From the NCBI GenBank assembly GCA_035650075.1, contig DASRII010000089.1, positions 1 to 20,887 on the forward strand: 20,887 bases of DNA, in the 5' to 3' direction. Below, in pieces: positions 12,910 through 20,887 of this stretch. How positions within the stretch are numbered: position 1 is the stretch's first letter; every line of letters begins with the position of its first letter. The notes beneath the pieces were generated by a model. The model was not told the origin of the DNA and ran no database searches. It saw only the letters and a list, made by a program, of their open reading frames with translations. The translations under genes and the position numbers were made by a program. The stretch comes from DASSUC01 sp035650075. Its GTDB lineage: Bacteria; Actinomycetota; Actinomycetes; Mycobacteriales; Micromonosporaceae.

Positions 12910-12932
12910 GAACAGAACGATCCGTTCCGTTC
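12910..12932. promoter_or_regulatory. TetR operator 2
   Basis: Ten-base arms GAACAGAACG and CGTTCCGTTC flank ATC, with a single mismatch in the symmetry. It lies between the pump -10 box and its ribosome site, so it probably is the main repressor site. Confidence 0.65.
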
Positions 12933-12946
12933 GAGGGAGACACAAG

Positions 12947-14413
12947 ATGAAGCGCCAGTGGCTCGGCCTCCTCGCGATCCTCGCCGCGATCCTGATGAAC
13001 CTGCTCGACTCCACGATCGTCAACGTCGCCGCCCCGTCGATCCGGGCGGAGCTGGGCGGTTCGTACACCGGCCTGCAGTGGATCGCCGCGGGCTACACGC
13101 TCGCCATGGCGGTTGGCCTGCTGACGGGTGGGCGGCTCGGCGACCTGTACGGCCGGCGGCGGATGCTGCTGATCGGCGTGGTCGGCTTCGTGGTCATGTC
13201 GGTGGCCTGCGCGGTGGCCCCGTCGATCGGAGTCCTGATCGTCGCGCGGGTGCTGCAGGGCCTGTTCGGCGCGGTCATGATCCCGCAGGGCTTCGGGTTG
13301 ATCCGGGACGTGTTCCCGGGACCGCAGATGGCCAAGGCGTTCGCCGCGCTCGGACCGATCATCGGACTGTCCACGATCCTCGGCCCGATCGTCGCGGGGC
13401 TTCTGGTCGACGCCGACCTGTTCGGTACGGGATGGCGGATGATCTTTGCGATCAACGTACCGCTCGGCGCGTTCTCGATCATCGCGGGCCGGATCGTGCT
13501 GCCGGCCGGTGTGTCCGCCAGCAGGCCGGCACGCCTGGACTCGACCGGCATCGTGCTCGCCGGCGTCGCGATGTTCCTGGTGGTCTTCCCGCTGGTCCAG
13601 GGTCGTGAGCTGGGCTGGCCGGCCTGGTCGCTGGTGATGCTGGTGGCCGCGATCCCGGCCGTCGGGGCGTTCGTTGCCCACCAGCTGCGCCGCCAGCGGC
13701 GCGGTGCGACGACCCTGGTCGAGCTGAGCGTCTTCGCCAAGCGGTCGTACACGTCCGGTGTCGTGTTCGTGGTCGTGTTCTTCGGCGCGATCGTCGGCCT
13801 GACCCTGGCCGTCGGCCTGTTCCTGCAGCTGGGCCTCGGCTTCAGCCCGACCCGGGCCAGCCTGACGATGGCCGGGTGGGCACTGGGTGCCTTCCTCGGC
13901 TCCGGCGCCAGCGCCGCGATGATGGCCAAGCTCGGCCGCCAGATGCTCCACATCGGACTGTCCATCATGGTCGTTGGCGGTCTGCTCATGCTGCTCGTGC
14001 TGACGACCGCCGGTACCGGTGTCGGCTCGTGGCACCTCGTCGCACCGCTGCTGGTCTTCGGCCTGGGCATGGGCATGATCTTCGTACCGCTCTTCGACAT
14101 CATCATGGGCGACATCTCCGACCGCGAGGTCGGCTCCGCCTCGGGTCTGCTGGAGGCCATCCAGCAGATGGGCGCCTCGCTCGGCGTCGCGGTACTGGGC
14201 ACGATCTTCTTCAGCATCGCCGGCCCGTCGTCGGCGTCCGGTCTGCTCGACCGGGCGGCCGCTACCGACGCCGCCGCGGTCGTGACGGCCCTGACGGTCG
14301 TGCTGACGGCGGTCGCCTTCGGCCTCGGGTTCCTGCTACCCCGCAAGGCCCGCGGCCACGCTCCGGCCGAGTCCACTGTGGAGACTCCCGAGCTGGCGCT
14401 CGCCGCCGCCTGA
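12947..14413 (+). CDS. DHA2-type 14-TM MFS multidrug efflux transporter
   Basis: This 488-residue inner-membrane protein shows the DHA2 (EmrB/QacA) pattern. LDSTIVNVAAPSI in helix 1 is the family's D1 motif, GGRLGDLYGRRRMLL is motif A, RVLQGLFGAVMIPQGFGLI is motif B, and GPIIGLSTILGPIVAGLL is motif C of antiporters. About fourteen hydrophobic segments can be traced up to residue ~465, before a short polar tail. It probably exports drugs or toxic metabolites by proton antiport. The ATG has a good ribosome site (GAGGGAG, eight bases ahead). Divergent TetR, two operators and a strong terminator downstream make this a self-contained, ligand-inducible efflux unit. The exported compound cannot be deduced. 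Confidence 0.95.
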   Translation: MKRQWLGLLAILAAILMNLLDSTIVNVAAPSIRAELGGSYTGLQWIAAGYTLAMAVGLLTGGRLGDLYGRRRMLLIGVVGFVVMSVACAVAPSIGVLIVARVLQGLFGAVMIPQGFGLIRDVFPGPQMAKAFAALGPIIGLSTILGPIVAGLLVDADLFGTGWRMIFAINVPLGAFSIIAGRIVLPAGVSASRPARLDSTGIVLAGVAMFLVVFPLVQGRELGWPAWSLVMLVAAIPAVGAFVAHQLRRQRRGATTLVELSVFAKRSYTSGVVFVVVFFGAIVGLTLAVGLFLQLGLGFSPTRASLTMAGWALGAFLGSGASAAMMAKLGRQMLHIGLSIMVVGGLLMLLVLTTAGTGVGSWHLVAPLLVFGLGMGMIFVPLFDIIMGDISDREVGSASGLLEAIQQMGASLGVAVLGTIFFSIAGPSSASGLLDRAAATDAAAVVTALTVVLTAVAFGLGFLLPRKARGHAPAESTVETPELALAAA

Positions 14414-14432
14414 ATTTCTCTCCGCTCGACAG

Positions 14433-14465
14433 ACGGGCGGGCACCCTCCGCGGGTGCCCGCCCGT
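14433..14465. terminator. Bidirectional hairpin terminator
   Basis: A perfect 14-bp GC-rich stem (ACGGGCGGGCACCC with its complement) around the loop TCCGC. It lies 20 bp after the MFS stop and 6 bp from the stop of the convergent esterase gene, so it can serve both transcripts. No long U tract follows, as is usual in high-GC actinobacteria. Confidence 0.85.
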
Positions 14466-14470
14466 TCGGC

Positions 14471-15571
14471 TCAGTTGACCCGGCAGGTGATCGGACTCGG
14501 TACCGCGTTCGCGGTCGTCACGGTCCCCTGGATGCCTGCGGTGACCGTCTGCCCCGGCTGGATCGTCCTGGTCCAGTCGACGTTGCGCGCGGTGATGTTC
14601 TGCCCGGACTGGGTTATCTGGGCACCCCATGCGTTGTAGATCGACTGGTTCCCGGTGTACGTCCAGGTAGCCGTCCAACCGTTGGTGATGGCGGTGGTGC
14701 CGTTGTTGCGTACGACCACGTTGGCCTGGAAGTTGCCGGGCCACGTGTTGGTGATCGTGTAGGTGACGCCGCAGCCGCCCGGCGGTGGAGGGCTCGAGGT
14801 CGGTGGCGGAGACGACGTGGGTGGCGGAGAGGACGTCGGCGGCGGGCTCGTGCTGCCGTTGAGCGCGGCGACCAGCGGCGGGTACCACTTGTCGGAGATC
14901 TTCTTGATACCGGTGGTGTTGTTCGGGTGTACGCCGTCCGTGGTGTCGGCGCTGGTACTGAACCCGGTCCACTGGTCGACCACGGTGATCGGCGACTGCG
15001 CGGTCGTCTTGCCGGCCGCCCAACCCGGTATCGCGTTGTTGAGGTTGATGACCCGCTGCCCGCAGTCCGGACAGTTGCTCGGGTTCATCGGGATGATCTT
15101 CGCGACCAGAATCTTCATGTTCGGGTTGCTCGCCCGCATCTGGTCGACGAGCCGGCTGAAGGCCGCGGTGATCGTGGCCGGCGAGATGTTGTTCCACACG
15201 TCGTTGGTGCCGAAGTGCATCACCACGATGTCCGGCAGGGTGGCCGCCAGCCAGCCGACGAGCTGATTCTGGTTGGCGACGTTCGTAGCCAGGAACCCGC
15301 CGTGGCCCTCGTTCTCGCCGTCGTACGGGAACCCGCAACCCTGTGGTGGCAGCGTGCCCACGAAGTCGATGTTGGTGAACCCGGTGGTCGTCAACCGCTG
15401 CCAGAGCAGGGCCCGCCAGCAGCCGGGTGAGCCGGTGATCGAGTCACCGAGCGCCATGATTCTTACCGGGGCGGCTGCCGCGGCCGGGCGGGTGGTGGCA
15501 TCGATGCCAACGACCACCGCCGCGGCGGCGAGGACCGCCACGAGGGCGCCGTACAGCGTCCTTTTCGACAC
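14471..15571 (-). CDS. Secreted SGNH esterase with CBM2 cellulose-binding module
   Basis: The 366-residue exported protein starts with a signal peptide (SKR, hydrophobic 7-22, then an Ala-rich cleavage region ending near residue 34). An SGNH hydrolase domain follows at about 35-238. Its nucleophile is Ser44 in MALGDSITG, Gly lies in GHGGFLATN, Asn123 in HFGTND, and Asp212/His215 in TDGVHPN. It resembles CE3-type acetylxylan esterases. A Ser/Pro/Thr linker of SPPPTS units (about 241-264) leads to a family-2 carbohydrate-binding module (267-366) with the usual Cys267/Cys363 pair and exposed tryptophans (GWTATWTYTGN). It probably deacetylates plant polysaccharide while anchored to cellulose. The GTG start has GGAG eight bases upstream. 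Two palindromes ahead of the start may bind a sugar-responsive regulator. The exact ester substrate is unproven. Confidence 0.94.
   Translation of the reverse strand: MSKRTLYGALVAVLAAAAVVVGIDATTRPAAAAAPVRIMALGDSITGSPGCWRALLWQRLTTTGFTNIDFVGTLPPQGCGFPYDGENEGHGGFLATNVANQNQLVGWLAATLPDIVVMHFGTNDVWNNISPATITAAFSRLVDQMRASNPNMKILVAKIIPMNPSNCPDCGQRVINLNNAIPGWAAGKTTAQSPITVVDQWTGFSTSADTTDGVHPNNTTGIKKISDKWYPPLVAALNGSTSPPPTSSPPPTSSPPPTSSPPPPGGCGVTYTITNTWPGNFQANVVVRNNGTTAITNGWTATWTYTGNQSIYNAWGAQITQSGQNITARNVDWTRTIQPGQTVTAGIQGTVTTANAVPSPITCRVN
14780..14848 (-). repeat. In-frame tandem repeat encoding the SPPPTS linker
   Basis: Three and a half units of about 18 bp (GGTGGCGGA-type on the plus strand) encode SPPPTS repeated, ending SPPPPGG. 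Such linkers join catalytic and cellulose-binding modules. The unit repeats differ by silent changes, and copy number may vary between strains. Confidence 0.8.
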
Positions 15572-15584
15572 GGTTCGTCTCCAG

Positions 15585-15617
15585 TCTCTCCCGAGAGATC
15601 AGCTGGTTCGACGAACC
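15585..15617. promoter_or_regulatory. Two palindromes upstream of the SGNH-CBM2 gene
   Basis: TCTCTC-CC-GAGAGA (15585-15598, perfect) and GGTTCG-A-CGAACC (15605-15617, perfect) lie 14 and 34 bp before the esterase start codon. Each could be an operator or, in the RNA, a small leader hairpin. Neither matches the CebR box I remember (TGGGAGCGCTCCCA). Confidence 0.4.
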
Positions 15618-15666
15618 CGGCTCCGCGGTGATTGAAGCATGCGAATCGAACGCCGGTAAAGCGGCC

Positions 15667-15984
15667 TCAGACCCGCTCGACCACCAGGTCGGTGCGGCCG
15701 AGCTCACGCACGATCTGGTTGACGATGCGGATGTCGTCGGCCACCGGGCGGGCCGGCCGGCGATCGTTGCGGCCGTCCCGGCGTACCACGAAGAAGTGGA
15801 CCGCGGCGCGGACCCGGGCCCGATCGGCGGCGCTGGCCCTGGTGGTGTCGACGACCAGCTTGCGCAGGACCTCGGCGATGCGCTCGGCGAGGCCGATGTC
15901 GACAACCTGGCCCGCGCGCAGGGTCGCCAGCCGGCCGTCGATCTGCCTGATCAGGACGTCTGAGTCGTGTCGCAGTCCCCGCAT
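15667..15984 (-). CDS. Conserved hypothetical protein, 105 aa
   Basis: I do not recognise a named family. The N-terminal half is helical and amphipathic (VLIRQIDGRLATLRAGQVVD, GLAERIAEVLRKLVV). The second half has ADRARVRAAVHFFVVRRDG, a basic stretch RNDRRPARP, and DDIRIVNQIVRELGRTDLVV. There are no cysteines, membrane segments or signal peptide, so it is probably a small cytoplasmic helical protein. The DD-rich segment followed by IVRELGR recalls short actinobacterial proteins of unknown role. The ATG is preceded by no ribosome site but by a TAAGTT box ending seven bases upstream, fitting a leaderless message. It diverges from lhr across about 108 bp and lies 95 bp upstream of the secreted esterase, probably as a separate unit. 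Confidence 0.7.
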   Translation of the reverse strand: MRGLRHDSDVLIRQIDGRLATLRAGQVVDIGLAERIAEVLRKLVVDTTRASAADRARVRAAVHFFVVRRDGRNDRRPARPVADDIRIVNQIVRELGRTDLVVERV

Positions 15985-15990
15985 GCGGCG

Positions 15991-16020
15991 AACTTACTCG
16001 ATTACCCGTAATTCCGGCAA
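15991..16020 (-). promoter_or_regulatory. Predicted leaderless promoter of the 105-aa gene
   Basis: TTGCCG and TAAGTT are separated by 18 bp on the minus strand. Six bases lie between the -10 box and the ATG, so transcription would begin at its A. The -35 box matches only four of six consensus bases. Confidence 0.45.
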
Positions 16021-16092
16021 GTGACGCTTCACGTCCATATCACTAGTCACAGGAGTTCGAGACTGTCGTACGCGGCGGGCAGGATGGACGGC

Positions 16093-19000
16093 ATGACGGA
16101 GTTCGGAGCAGCGACGAGCGCGTGGTTCGACGCCGCGTTCGCGGCACCGACGCCGGCTCAGGTCGGCGCCTGGCGGGCGGTCAGCGCGGGTCGGCACGCG
16201 CTAGTCGTCGCGCCGACCGGCTCGGGCAAGACGCTGGCGGCTTTCCTCTGGTCGCTGGACCGGCTGGCCACCCAGCCGAAGCCGGCCGAGGCGACCAAGC
16301 GCTGCCGGGTGCTCTATGTCAGCCCGCTCAAGGCGCTCGCGGTCGATGTCGAGCGCAACCTGCGTGCCCCGCTCGCGGGCATCCGGCACGCCGCGGCCCG
16401 GCTCGGCCTGACCCCGCCGGACATCACGGTCGGGATGCGCACCGGGGACACCCCGGCCGAGGAGCGCCGGGCTTTCGGGCGGACGCCGCCGGACATCCTC
16501 ATCACCACGCCCGAGTCGCTGTTCCTGCTGTTGACGTCCAGCGCGCGGGAGTCGTTGCGCGGCATCGAGACGGTGATCGTGGACGAGGTCCACGCCGTGT
16601 GCGCCACGAAGCGTGGGGCGCATCTGGCGGTCTCGCTCGAGCGGCTCGACGCCCTGCTGCCCAAGCCGGCGCAGCGGATCGGGCTGTCCGCGACCGTGCG
16701 CCCGATCGACGAGACCGCTCGATTCCTCGGCGGTGTCCAGCCGGTCGAGATCGTGCAGCCGCCCGCGGCCAAGACGATCGAGGTCGCGGTCCAGGTGCCG
16801 GTCGAGGACATGACCGCGCTGTCGCAGGACCCGATGACGGACGACTCGCGCAGCGCGTCGATCTGGCCGGCCGTCGAGGAACGGGTGCTCGACCTCATCG
16901 AGGCACACCGGTCCACGATCGTGTTCACCAACGCCCGGCGGGGCGCGGAGCGGTTGTGCGCCCGGCTCAACGAGCTGTCCGCCGAGCGCCAGGCCAGGCC
17001 GCTGGACGACGACCGGGATCACCTGCCCGCCCAGGTGATGGCGCAGGCCGGCGCGACTCGCGGCGCGGCGCCGCTGGTGGCCCGTGCGCACCACGGCTCA
17101 GTGTCCAAAGAGGAGCGCAAGCACATCGAGGAGGCGCTCAAGTCCGGGCAGCTGCCCGCCGTCGAGGCCACGTCGAGCCTGGAGCTGGGCATCGACATGG
17201 GCGCGGTCGACCTCGTCGTGCAGATCGAGGCGCCGCCGACGGTCGCGGCCGGGCTGCAGCGCATCGGGCGGGCCGGGCACCACGTGGGTGCGGTGTCCAG
17301 CGGTGTGGTCTTCCCGAAGCACCGCGGCGACCTGCTGTCCTGCGCGGTCGTCGCGCAGCGGATGACCGAGGGGCAGATCGAGGAGCTGCGCTGCCCGCGC
17401 AACCCGCTCGACGTGCTGGCCCAACAGATCATCGCGATGGTGGCCCTCGACCAGTGGCGGGTCGCGGACGTCGGCGCGCTCGTGCGGCGCGCGGCACCCT
17501 TCACCGAGCTGCCCGAATCCGCGCTGTACGCGGTGCTCGACATGCTCTCCGGGCGGTATCCGTCGACCGCCTTCGCCGAGCTGCGCCCCCGCCTGGTCTG
17601 GGACCGCGCGACCGACCAGCTCACCGCCCGGCCGGGCGCGCAGCGCCTGGCCGTCACCAGCGGCGGCACGATCCCCGACCGCGGGCTGTTCGGCGTGTTC
17701 CTCGCCGGCAGCGCACGGCCCGTGCGGGTTGGCGAGCTGGACGAGGAGATGGTGTACGAGTCGCGCGTCGGGGACGTCTTCCTGCTTGGATCCACGTCCT
17801 GGCGGATCGAGGACATCACGCCGGATCGGGTGCTGGTCTCCCCCGCCCCGGGCCAGGCCGCGCGGATGCCGTTCTGGAAGGGCGATGCTCCGGGCCGCCC
17901 GGTCGAGCTTGGGCGGGCGATCGGGACGCGGCTGCGGAGTCTCACCCGGCTCGGCGAGGAGGCCGCCGCGGCCCAGTTGCGCGCCGGAGGGCTGGACGAG
18001 TGGGCTACCGGCAACCTGCTGGCATACCTGCGCGAGCAGCGGGAAGCCACCCGGCAGCTGCCCGACGACCGGACCGTTCTCGTGGAACGGTTCCGGGACG
18101 AGCTGGGCGACTGGCGGCTGACCGTCCACTGTGTCCTCGGCGCCCGGGTCAACGGCGCCTGGGCACTGGCGGTAGGGCAACGGCTGCGCGAGCGGTACGG
18201 CATCGACGGTCAGGTCGTGCCGTCCGACGACGGCATCGTGGTCCGGCTGCCGGACATGGTGGACGAGGCGCCCGGTGCCGACCTCGTCGCGTTCGACCCC
18301 GACGAGATAGCGTCCATTGTGGAGGAATCCGTCGGCGGCTCGGCCATGTTCGCCGCCCGGTTCCGCGAGTGCGCGGCTCGGGCGCTGCTGCTGCCGCGCC
18401 GCGACCCGAGGCGCCGGCAACCGCTGTGGCAGCAGCGGCAGCGGGCCGCCCAGCTGCTCGAGGTGGCCCGGGAGTTCGCGGACTTCCCGATCACCCTGGA
18501 GGCGGCGCGGGAGTGCCTGCAGGACGTGTTCGACCTGCCCGGCCTCACCGACCTGATGCGGGACATCGCCACCCGGCGGATCCGCCTCGTGGAGGTGGAG
18601 ACGCCCCGACCGTCGCCGTTCGCCAGGTCGCTGCTGTTCGGGTACGTGGGTGCGTTCCTCTACGAGGGCGACGCTCCGCTCGCCGAACGGCGGGCCGCCG
18701 CCCTCGCCCTGGACTCCACACTGCTCGGCGAGCTGCTCGGCCGCGTCGAGCTGCGGGAGCTGCTCGATCCGGCTGTCGTCAGCGAGACCGAGCGGCGGCT
18801 GCAGTGGCTGACCGAGGACCGGCAGCCCCGCGATGCCGAGGACGTGGTCGAGCTGCTGCGCCAGGTCGGCGATCTGTCCGAAGTGGAGGCTGTGGGCAGG
18901 GGCGCCCAACCCGAGTGGTTGGCCGAGCTGGTCACGACGAAGCGGGCGATCACCGTACGCATCGCGGGCGAACAGCGCTGGATCGGCATCGAGGACGCCG

Positions 19001-20592
19001 GGCGGATGCGCGACGCCCTCGGCGTGGCGCTGCCGGTCGGCGTCCCGCACGCGTTCCTCGACGCCGGCCCCGATCCGCTGGCCGATCTCGTCGGGCGGTA
19101 CGCACGCACCCATGCTCCGTTCACTGCCGCCGCCGCGGCGGCCCGGTTCGGTCTCGGCGTCTTCGTCGTCGAGCAGGCGCTGAAACGGCTCGCCTCGGCC
19201 GGACGGGTCACGGCAGGGGAGTTCACGCCCGGCGGGGCCGGGACCGAGTGGTGCGACGCCGAGGTGCTCCGCGTGCTGCGGCGACGCTCGCTGGCCGCCC
19301 TGCGCCGCGAGATCGAGCCGGTCCCGCCTCGGGCACTGGCCCTGTTCCTGCCCCGGTGGCAGCACGTGGGCGGGTCGGCCCGGGGCATCGAGGCGGTCGC
19401 CGCCGCCGTCGAGCAGCTGCAGGGTGCACCGGTGCCGGCATCGGCGCTGGAGCGGTTGGTCCTGCCGGCTCGGGTCGCCGACTACACACCGTCCTATTTG
19501 GACGAACTGTGCGCCAGCGGCGAGGTGCTGTGGGCCGGGGCGGGCTCGGTACCGGGGGGTGACGGCTGGATCGCGCTGGCGTATGCCGACTCCGCGCCGC
19601 TGCTGCTGCCCCCGCCGGACGAGGCCGTGGCGCTGACCCCGTTGCACGAGAACGTGCTGGCCGCCCTGGACGACGGGCAGGCGCTGTTCTTCCGGTCGCT
19701 GTCCGACCGGCTGGGCGGACCGGACGACAAGGACCTCGTCGCCGCGCTGTGGGATCTGGTCTGGGCCGGCTGGCTCACCAACGACACGCTCGCACCGGTC
19801 CGGGCGCTGCTGTCCGGCGGCTCCGGGGCACACCGCTCCCGGCCGACGCCGGCCCGATCGCGGTACCGGAGACCGGGCCGCATCGCGCTGCCGTCCCGCA
19901 CCGGGCCACCCACGGTTGCCGGCCGGTGGTCCCGGCTCCCCGAGCGGGTCACCGACCCGACTCGGCGCGCCACCGCGGTCGCGGACGTGCTGCTGGAGCG
20001 GCACGGAGTGGTGACCCGAGGGGCCGTAGCGACGGAGGGCGTGACGGGCGGGTTCGCCGCGGTCTACCCGGTGCTCGCCGGGCTGGAGGAGCGGGGTGCC
20101 GCCCGGCGGGGGTACTTCGTGGAGGGGCTGGGTGCGGCCCAGTTCGCGGTACCGGGGGCGGTGGACCGGTTGCGGTCGCTGGCCGCGGACGGGCCACGCA
20201 GCCCAGGTGCCCTGGTGCTGGCCGCGACCGACCCGGCGAATCCGTACGGTGCGGCGCTGCCGTGGCCGGAGCGCGTCGTCGACTCCAGTGAGGGAGAAGT
20301 GGCAACCGGTCACCGGGCCGGGCGCAAGGCCGGGGCGCTGGTCGTCAGCGTCGGCGGAGATCTCGTGCTGTACGTCGAGCGCGGCGGCCGGACCTTACTG
20401 TCCTATGTGGACGACGAGGAGGCGTTGGCCAGTGCCGCCAAGGCGCTCGCGGACGCGGTGCACGCCGGCGCGCTCGGGGCATTGTCGGTGGAACGCGCCG
20501 ACGGCTCGGCGGTCCACGGCTCGCCGTTGGCCTCCGCGCTGACCGCGGCCGGGTTCCGACCCACCCCGCGCGGGCTACGACTGCGCGGCTAG
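16093..20592 (+). CDS. lhr: Lhr large DNA helicase (ATP-dependent, Lhr-Core plus C-terminal domain)
   Basis: Lhr is a 3'-5' ATP-dependent DNA/RNA-DNA translocase of superfamily 2. The 1499-residue product equals the length of mycobacterial Lhr (about 1500). The helicase core shows motif I APTGSGKT (40-47), motif II DEVH (164-167), motif III SAT (199-201) and motif VI GLQRIGRAGHHVG. The Lhr-specific winged-helix and beta domains follow to about residue 850. A long C-terminal domain carries HTH_42-like sequence (HGVVTRGAVATEG, YFVEGLGAAQFAVPG). The equivalent C-terminal region of E. coli Lhr is reported to have uracil-glycosylase activity. The ATG opening MTEFGAATSAWFDAAFAAPTPAQ is chosen because AGGATGG lies five bases ahead. 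An ATG nine bases upstream is possible. The gene is monocistronic or leads an operon with the next gene 71 bp downstream. Confidence 0.96.
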   Translation: MTEFGAATSAWFDAAFAAPTPAQVGAWRAVSAGRHALVVAPTGSGKTLAAFLWSLDRLATQPKPAEATKRCRVLYVSPLKALAVDVERNLRAPLAGIRHAAARLGLTPPDITVGMRTGDTPAEERRAFGRTPPDILITTPESLFLLLTSSARESLRGIETVIVDEVHAVCATKRGAHLAVSLERLDALLPKPAQRIGLSATVRPIDETARFLGGVQPVEIVQPPAAKTIEVAVQVPVEDMTALSQDPMTDDSRSASIWPAVEERVLDLIEAHRSTIVFTNARRGAERLCARLNELSAERQARPLDDDRDHLPAQVMAQAGATRGAAPLVARAHHGSVSKEERKHIEEALKSGQLPAVEATSSLELGIDMGAVDLVVQIEAPPTVAAGLQRIGRAGHHVGAVSSGVVFPKHRGDLLSCAVVAQRMTEGQIEELRCPRNPLDVLAQQIIAMVALDQWRVADVGALVRRAAPFTELPESALYAVLDMLSGRYPSTAFAELRPRLVWDRATDQLTARPGAQRLAVTSGGTIPDRGLFGVFLAGSARPVRVGELDEEMVYESRVGDVFLLGSTSWRIEDITPDRVLVSPAPGQAARMPFWKGDAPGRPVELGRAIGTRLRSLTRLGEEAAAAQLRAGGLDEWATGNLLAYLREQREATRQLPDDRTVLVERFRDELGDWRLTVHCVLGARVNGAWALAVGQRLRERYGIDGQVVPSDDGIVVRLPDMVDEAPGADLVAFDPDEIASIVEESVGGSAMFAARFRECAARALLLPRRDPRRRQPLWQQRQRAAQLLEVAREFADFPITLEAARECLQDVFDLPGLTDLMRDIATRRIRLVEVETPRPSPFARSLLFGYVGAFLYEGDAPLAERRAAALALDSTLLGELLGRVELRELLDPAVVSETERRLQWLTEDRQPRDAEDVVELLRQVGDLSEVEAVGRGAQPEWLAELVTTKRAITVRIAGEQRWIGIEDAGRMRDALGVALPVGVPHAFLDAGPDPLADLVGRYARTHAPFTAAAAAARFGLGVFVVEQALKRLASAGRVTAGEFTPGGAGTEWCDAEVLRVLRRRSLAALRREIEPVPPRALALFLPRWQHVGGSARGIEAVAAAVEQLQGAPVPASALERLVLPARVADYTPSYLDELCASGEVLWAGAGSVPGGDGWIALAYADSAPLLLPPPDEAVALTPLHENVLAALDDGQALFFRSLSDRLGGPDDKDLVAALWDLVWAGWLTNDTLAPVRALLSGGSGAHRSRPTPARSRYRRPGRIALPSRTGPPTVAGRWSRLPERVTDPTRRATAVADVLLERHGVVTRGAVATEGVTGGFAAVYPVLAGLEERGAARRGYFVEGLGAAQFAVPGAVDRLRSLAADGPRSPGALVLAATDPANPYGAALPWPERVVDSSEGEVATGHRAGRKAGALVVSVGGDLVLYVERGGRTLLSYVDDEEALASAAKALADAVHAGALGALSVERADGSAVHGSPLASALTAAGFRPTPRGLRLRG

Positions 20593-20663
20593 GCGCGGCC
20601 GGCGATCGTTTCGCCATGAGGGAGACACGCGCGAACGGGCTCCTCCGTGGCAGGGTGGAGCCC

Positions 20664-20887
20664 ATGCGTCTGGTTGTCTTCACCGAACCTCAGCTCGGTG
20701 CCTCGTATGCGGATCAGCTCCGGATGGCCCAGCACGCCGAAGAACTCGGCTTCGACGGGTTCTTCCGCTCGGACCACTACCTCACGATGGGGAACGCGCC
20801 CGGGCTGCCCGGCCCAACCGACTCCTGGGCGACGCTGGCGGCGCTGGCCGTGCAGACCTCGCGGATCCGGCTCGGGACGCTGGTCAC
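20664..20887 (+). CDS. LLM-class F420-dependent oxidoreductase (partial, 3' end missing)
   Basis: The first 74 codons are visible. MRLVVFTEPQLGASYADQLR, AEELGFDGFFRSDHYL and GLPGPTDSWATLAALAVQTS are the opening of a luciferase-like TIM barrel. They closely recall the Rv1855c-type family of probable F420-dependent oxidoreductases (full length about 300 residues). These enzymes use reduced F420 or FMN to reduce or oxidise small molecules; the substrate is unknown. The ATG has GGGTGGAG three to four bases ahead. The frame is open to the last base, so truncation is only due to the window edge. It follows lhr by 71 bp on the same strand with no hairpin between. Confidence 0.92.
   Translation, partial: MRLVVFTEPQLGASYADQLRMAQHAEELGFDGFFRSDHYLTMGNAPGLPGPTDSWATLAALAVQTSRIRLGTLV

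Noticed and set aside
12899..14376. Minus-strand open frames opposite the DHA2 transporter
   Set aside because: Translations are His/Arg/Asp- or Thr/Pro/Ser-rich without domains, while the plus strand encodes an intact 14-helix pump with promoter and ribosome site.
16021..16083. Start of Lhr at an upstream GTG
   Set aside because: It would add residues unlike the family and has no ribosome site; the ATG preceded by AGGATGG fits better.
16122..20313. Very long open frames on both strands overlapping lhr (up to about 1150 codons)
   Set aside because: All overlap the helicase motifs of Lhr in other frames and translate to Arg/Ala/Pro-rich sequence; they are GC-bias artefacts.

Overview
This is a 20.9 kb chromosomal stretch from a high-GC actinobacterium. 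The rny - recX - recA - DUF3046 (Rv2738c-like) order, PafBC-type promoter logic, F420-dependent oxidoreductase, MocR regulator, UdgX, full-length Lhr and a CBM2-tailed secreted esterase all point to Actinomycetes. The RecA termini and a GAGCGAGCGGAGCGAGC-type repeat suggest Micromonosporaceae or a close relative; this assignment rests on memory, not on a search.

Left part (1-5.7 kb): the window opens inside a minus-strand RNase Y gene (rny, 3' end missing). A plus-strand stand-alone Clp N-domain protein follows. Then comes the minus-strand DNA-repair operon DUF3046-recA-recX. The highlight is that recA is interrupted by a 437-residue intein at the same site as the Mycobacterium tuberculosis RecA intein. 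All splicing residues and both LAGLIDADG acidic residues are retained. The RecA coding DNA flanking the intein is strikingly AT-rich on both sides, which looks like a co-conversion footprint of recent homing. Upstream of recA lie a near-consensus PafBC/RecA-NDp promoter placed for a leaderless GTG, a LexA-like palindrome and two direct TTGTCCACA (DnaA-box-like) motifs.

Middle part (5.7-12.3 kb): an MFS transporter carries a dispersed-repeat-like insert in its central loop. It diverges, with only 25 bp between, from an ASCH-domain plus winged-helix protein. A minus-strand run follows: MocR regulator, UdgX (uracil-DNA glycosylase-like, with the KRRIH cross-linking loop), an LppX/LprG-like lipoprotein and a long-chain-type acyl-CoA dehydrogenase. 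The MocR gene diverges from a pyridoxamine-phosphate-oxidase-like gene over a 38 bp region holding two direct repeats.

Right part (12.2-20.9 kb): a TetR repressor and a 14-TM drug-efflux-type MFS pump form a classic divergent pair with two inverted-repeat operators on the pump promoter. A bidirectional terminator separates the pump from a secreted SGNH esterase with a Pro/Thr/Ser linker and CBM2 cellulose-binding module. A small protein of unknown function, the large helicase Lhr and the start of a luciferase-like F420-dependent oxidoreductase complete the window.

Functionally the window is mostly housekeeping. DNA repair dominates (RecA, RecX, UdgX, Lhr), with RNA decay, two transporters, B6-linked regulation and carbohydrate esterase activity. 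The RecA intein is the only clearly mobile element. No tRNA, rRNA, CRISPR array, insertion sequence or phage gene was seen.
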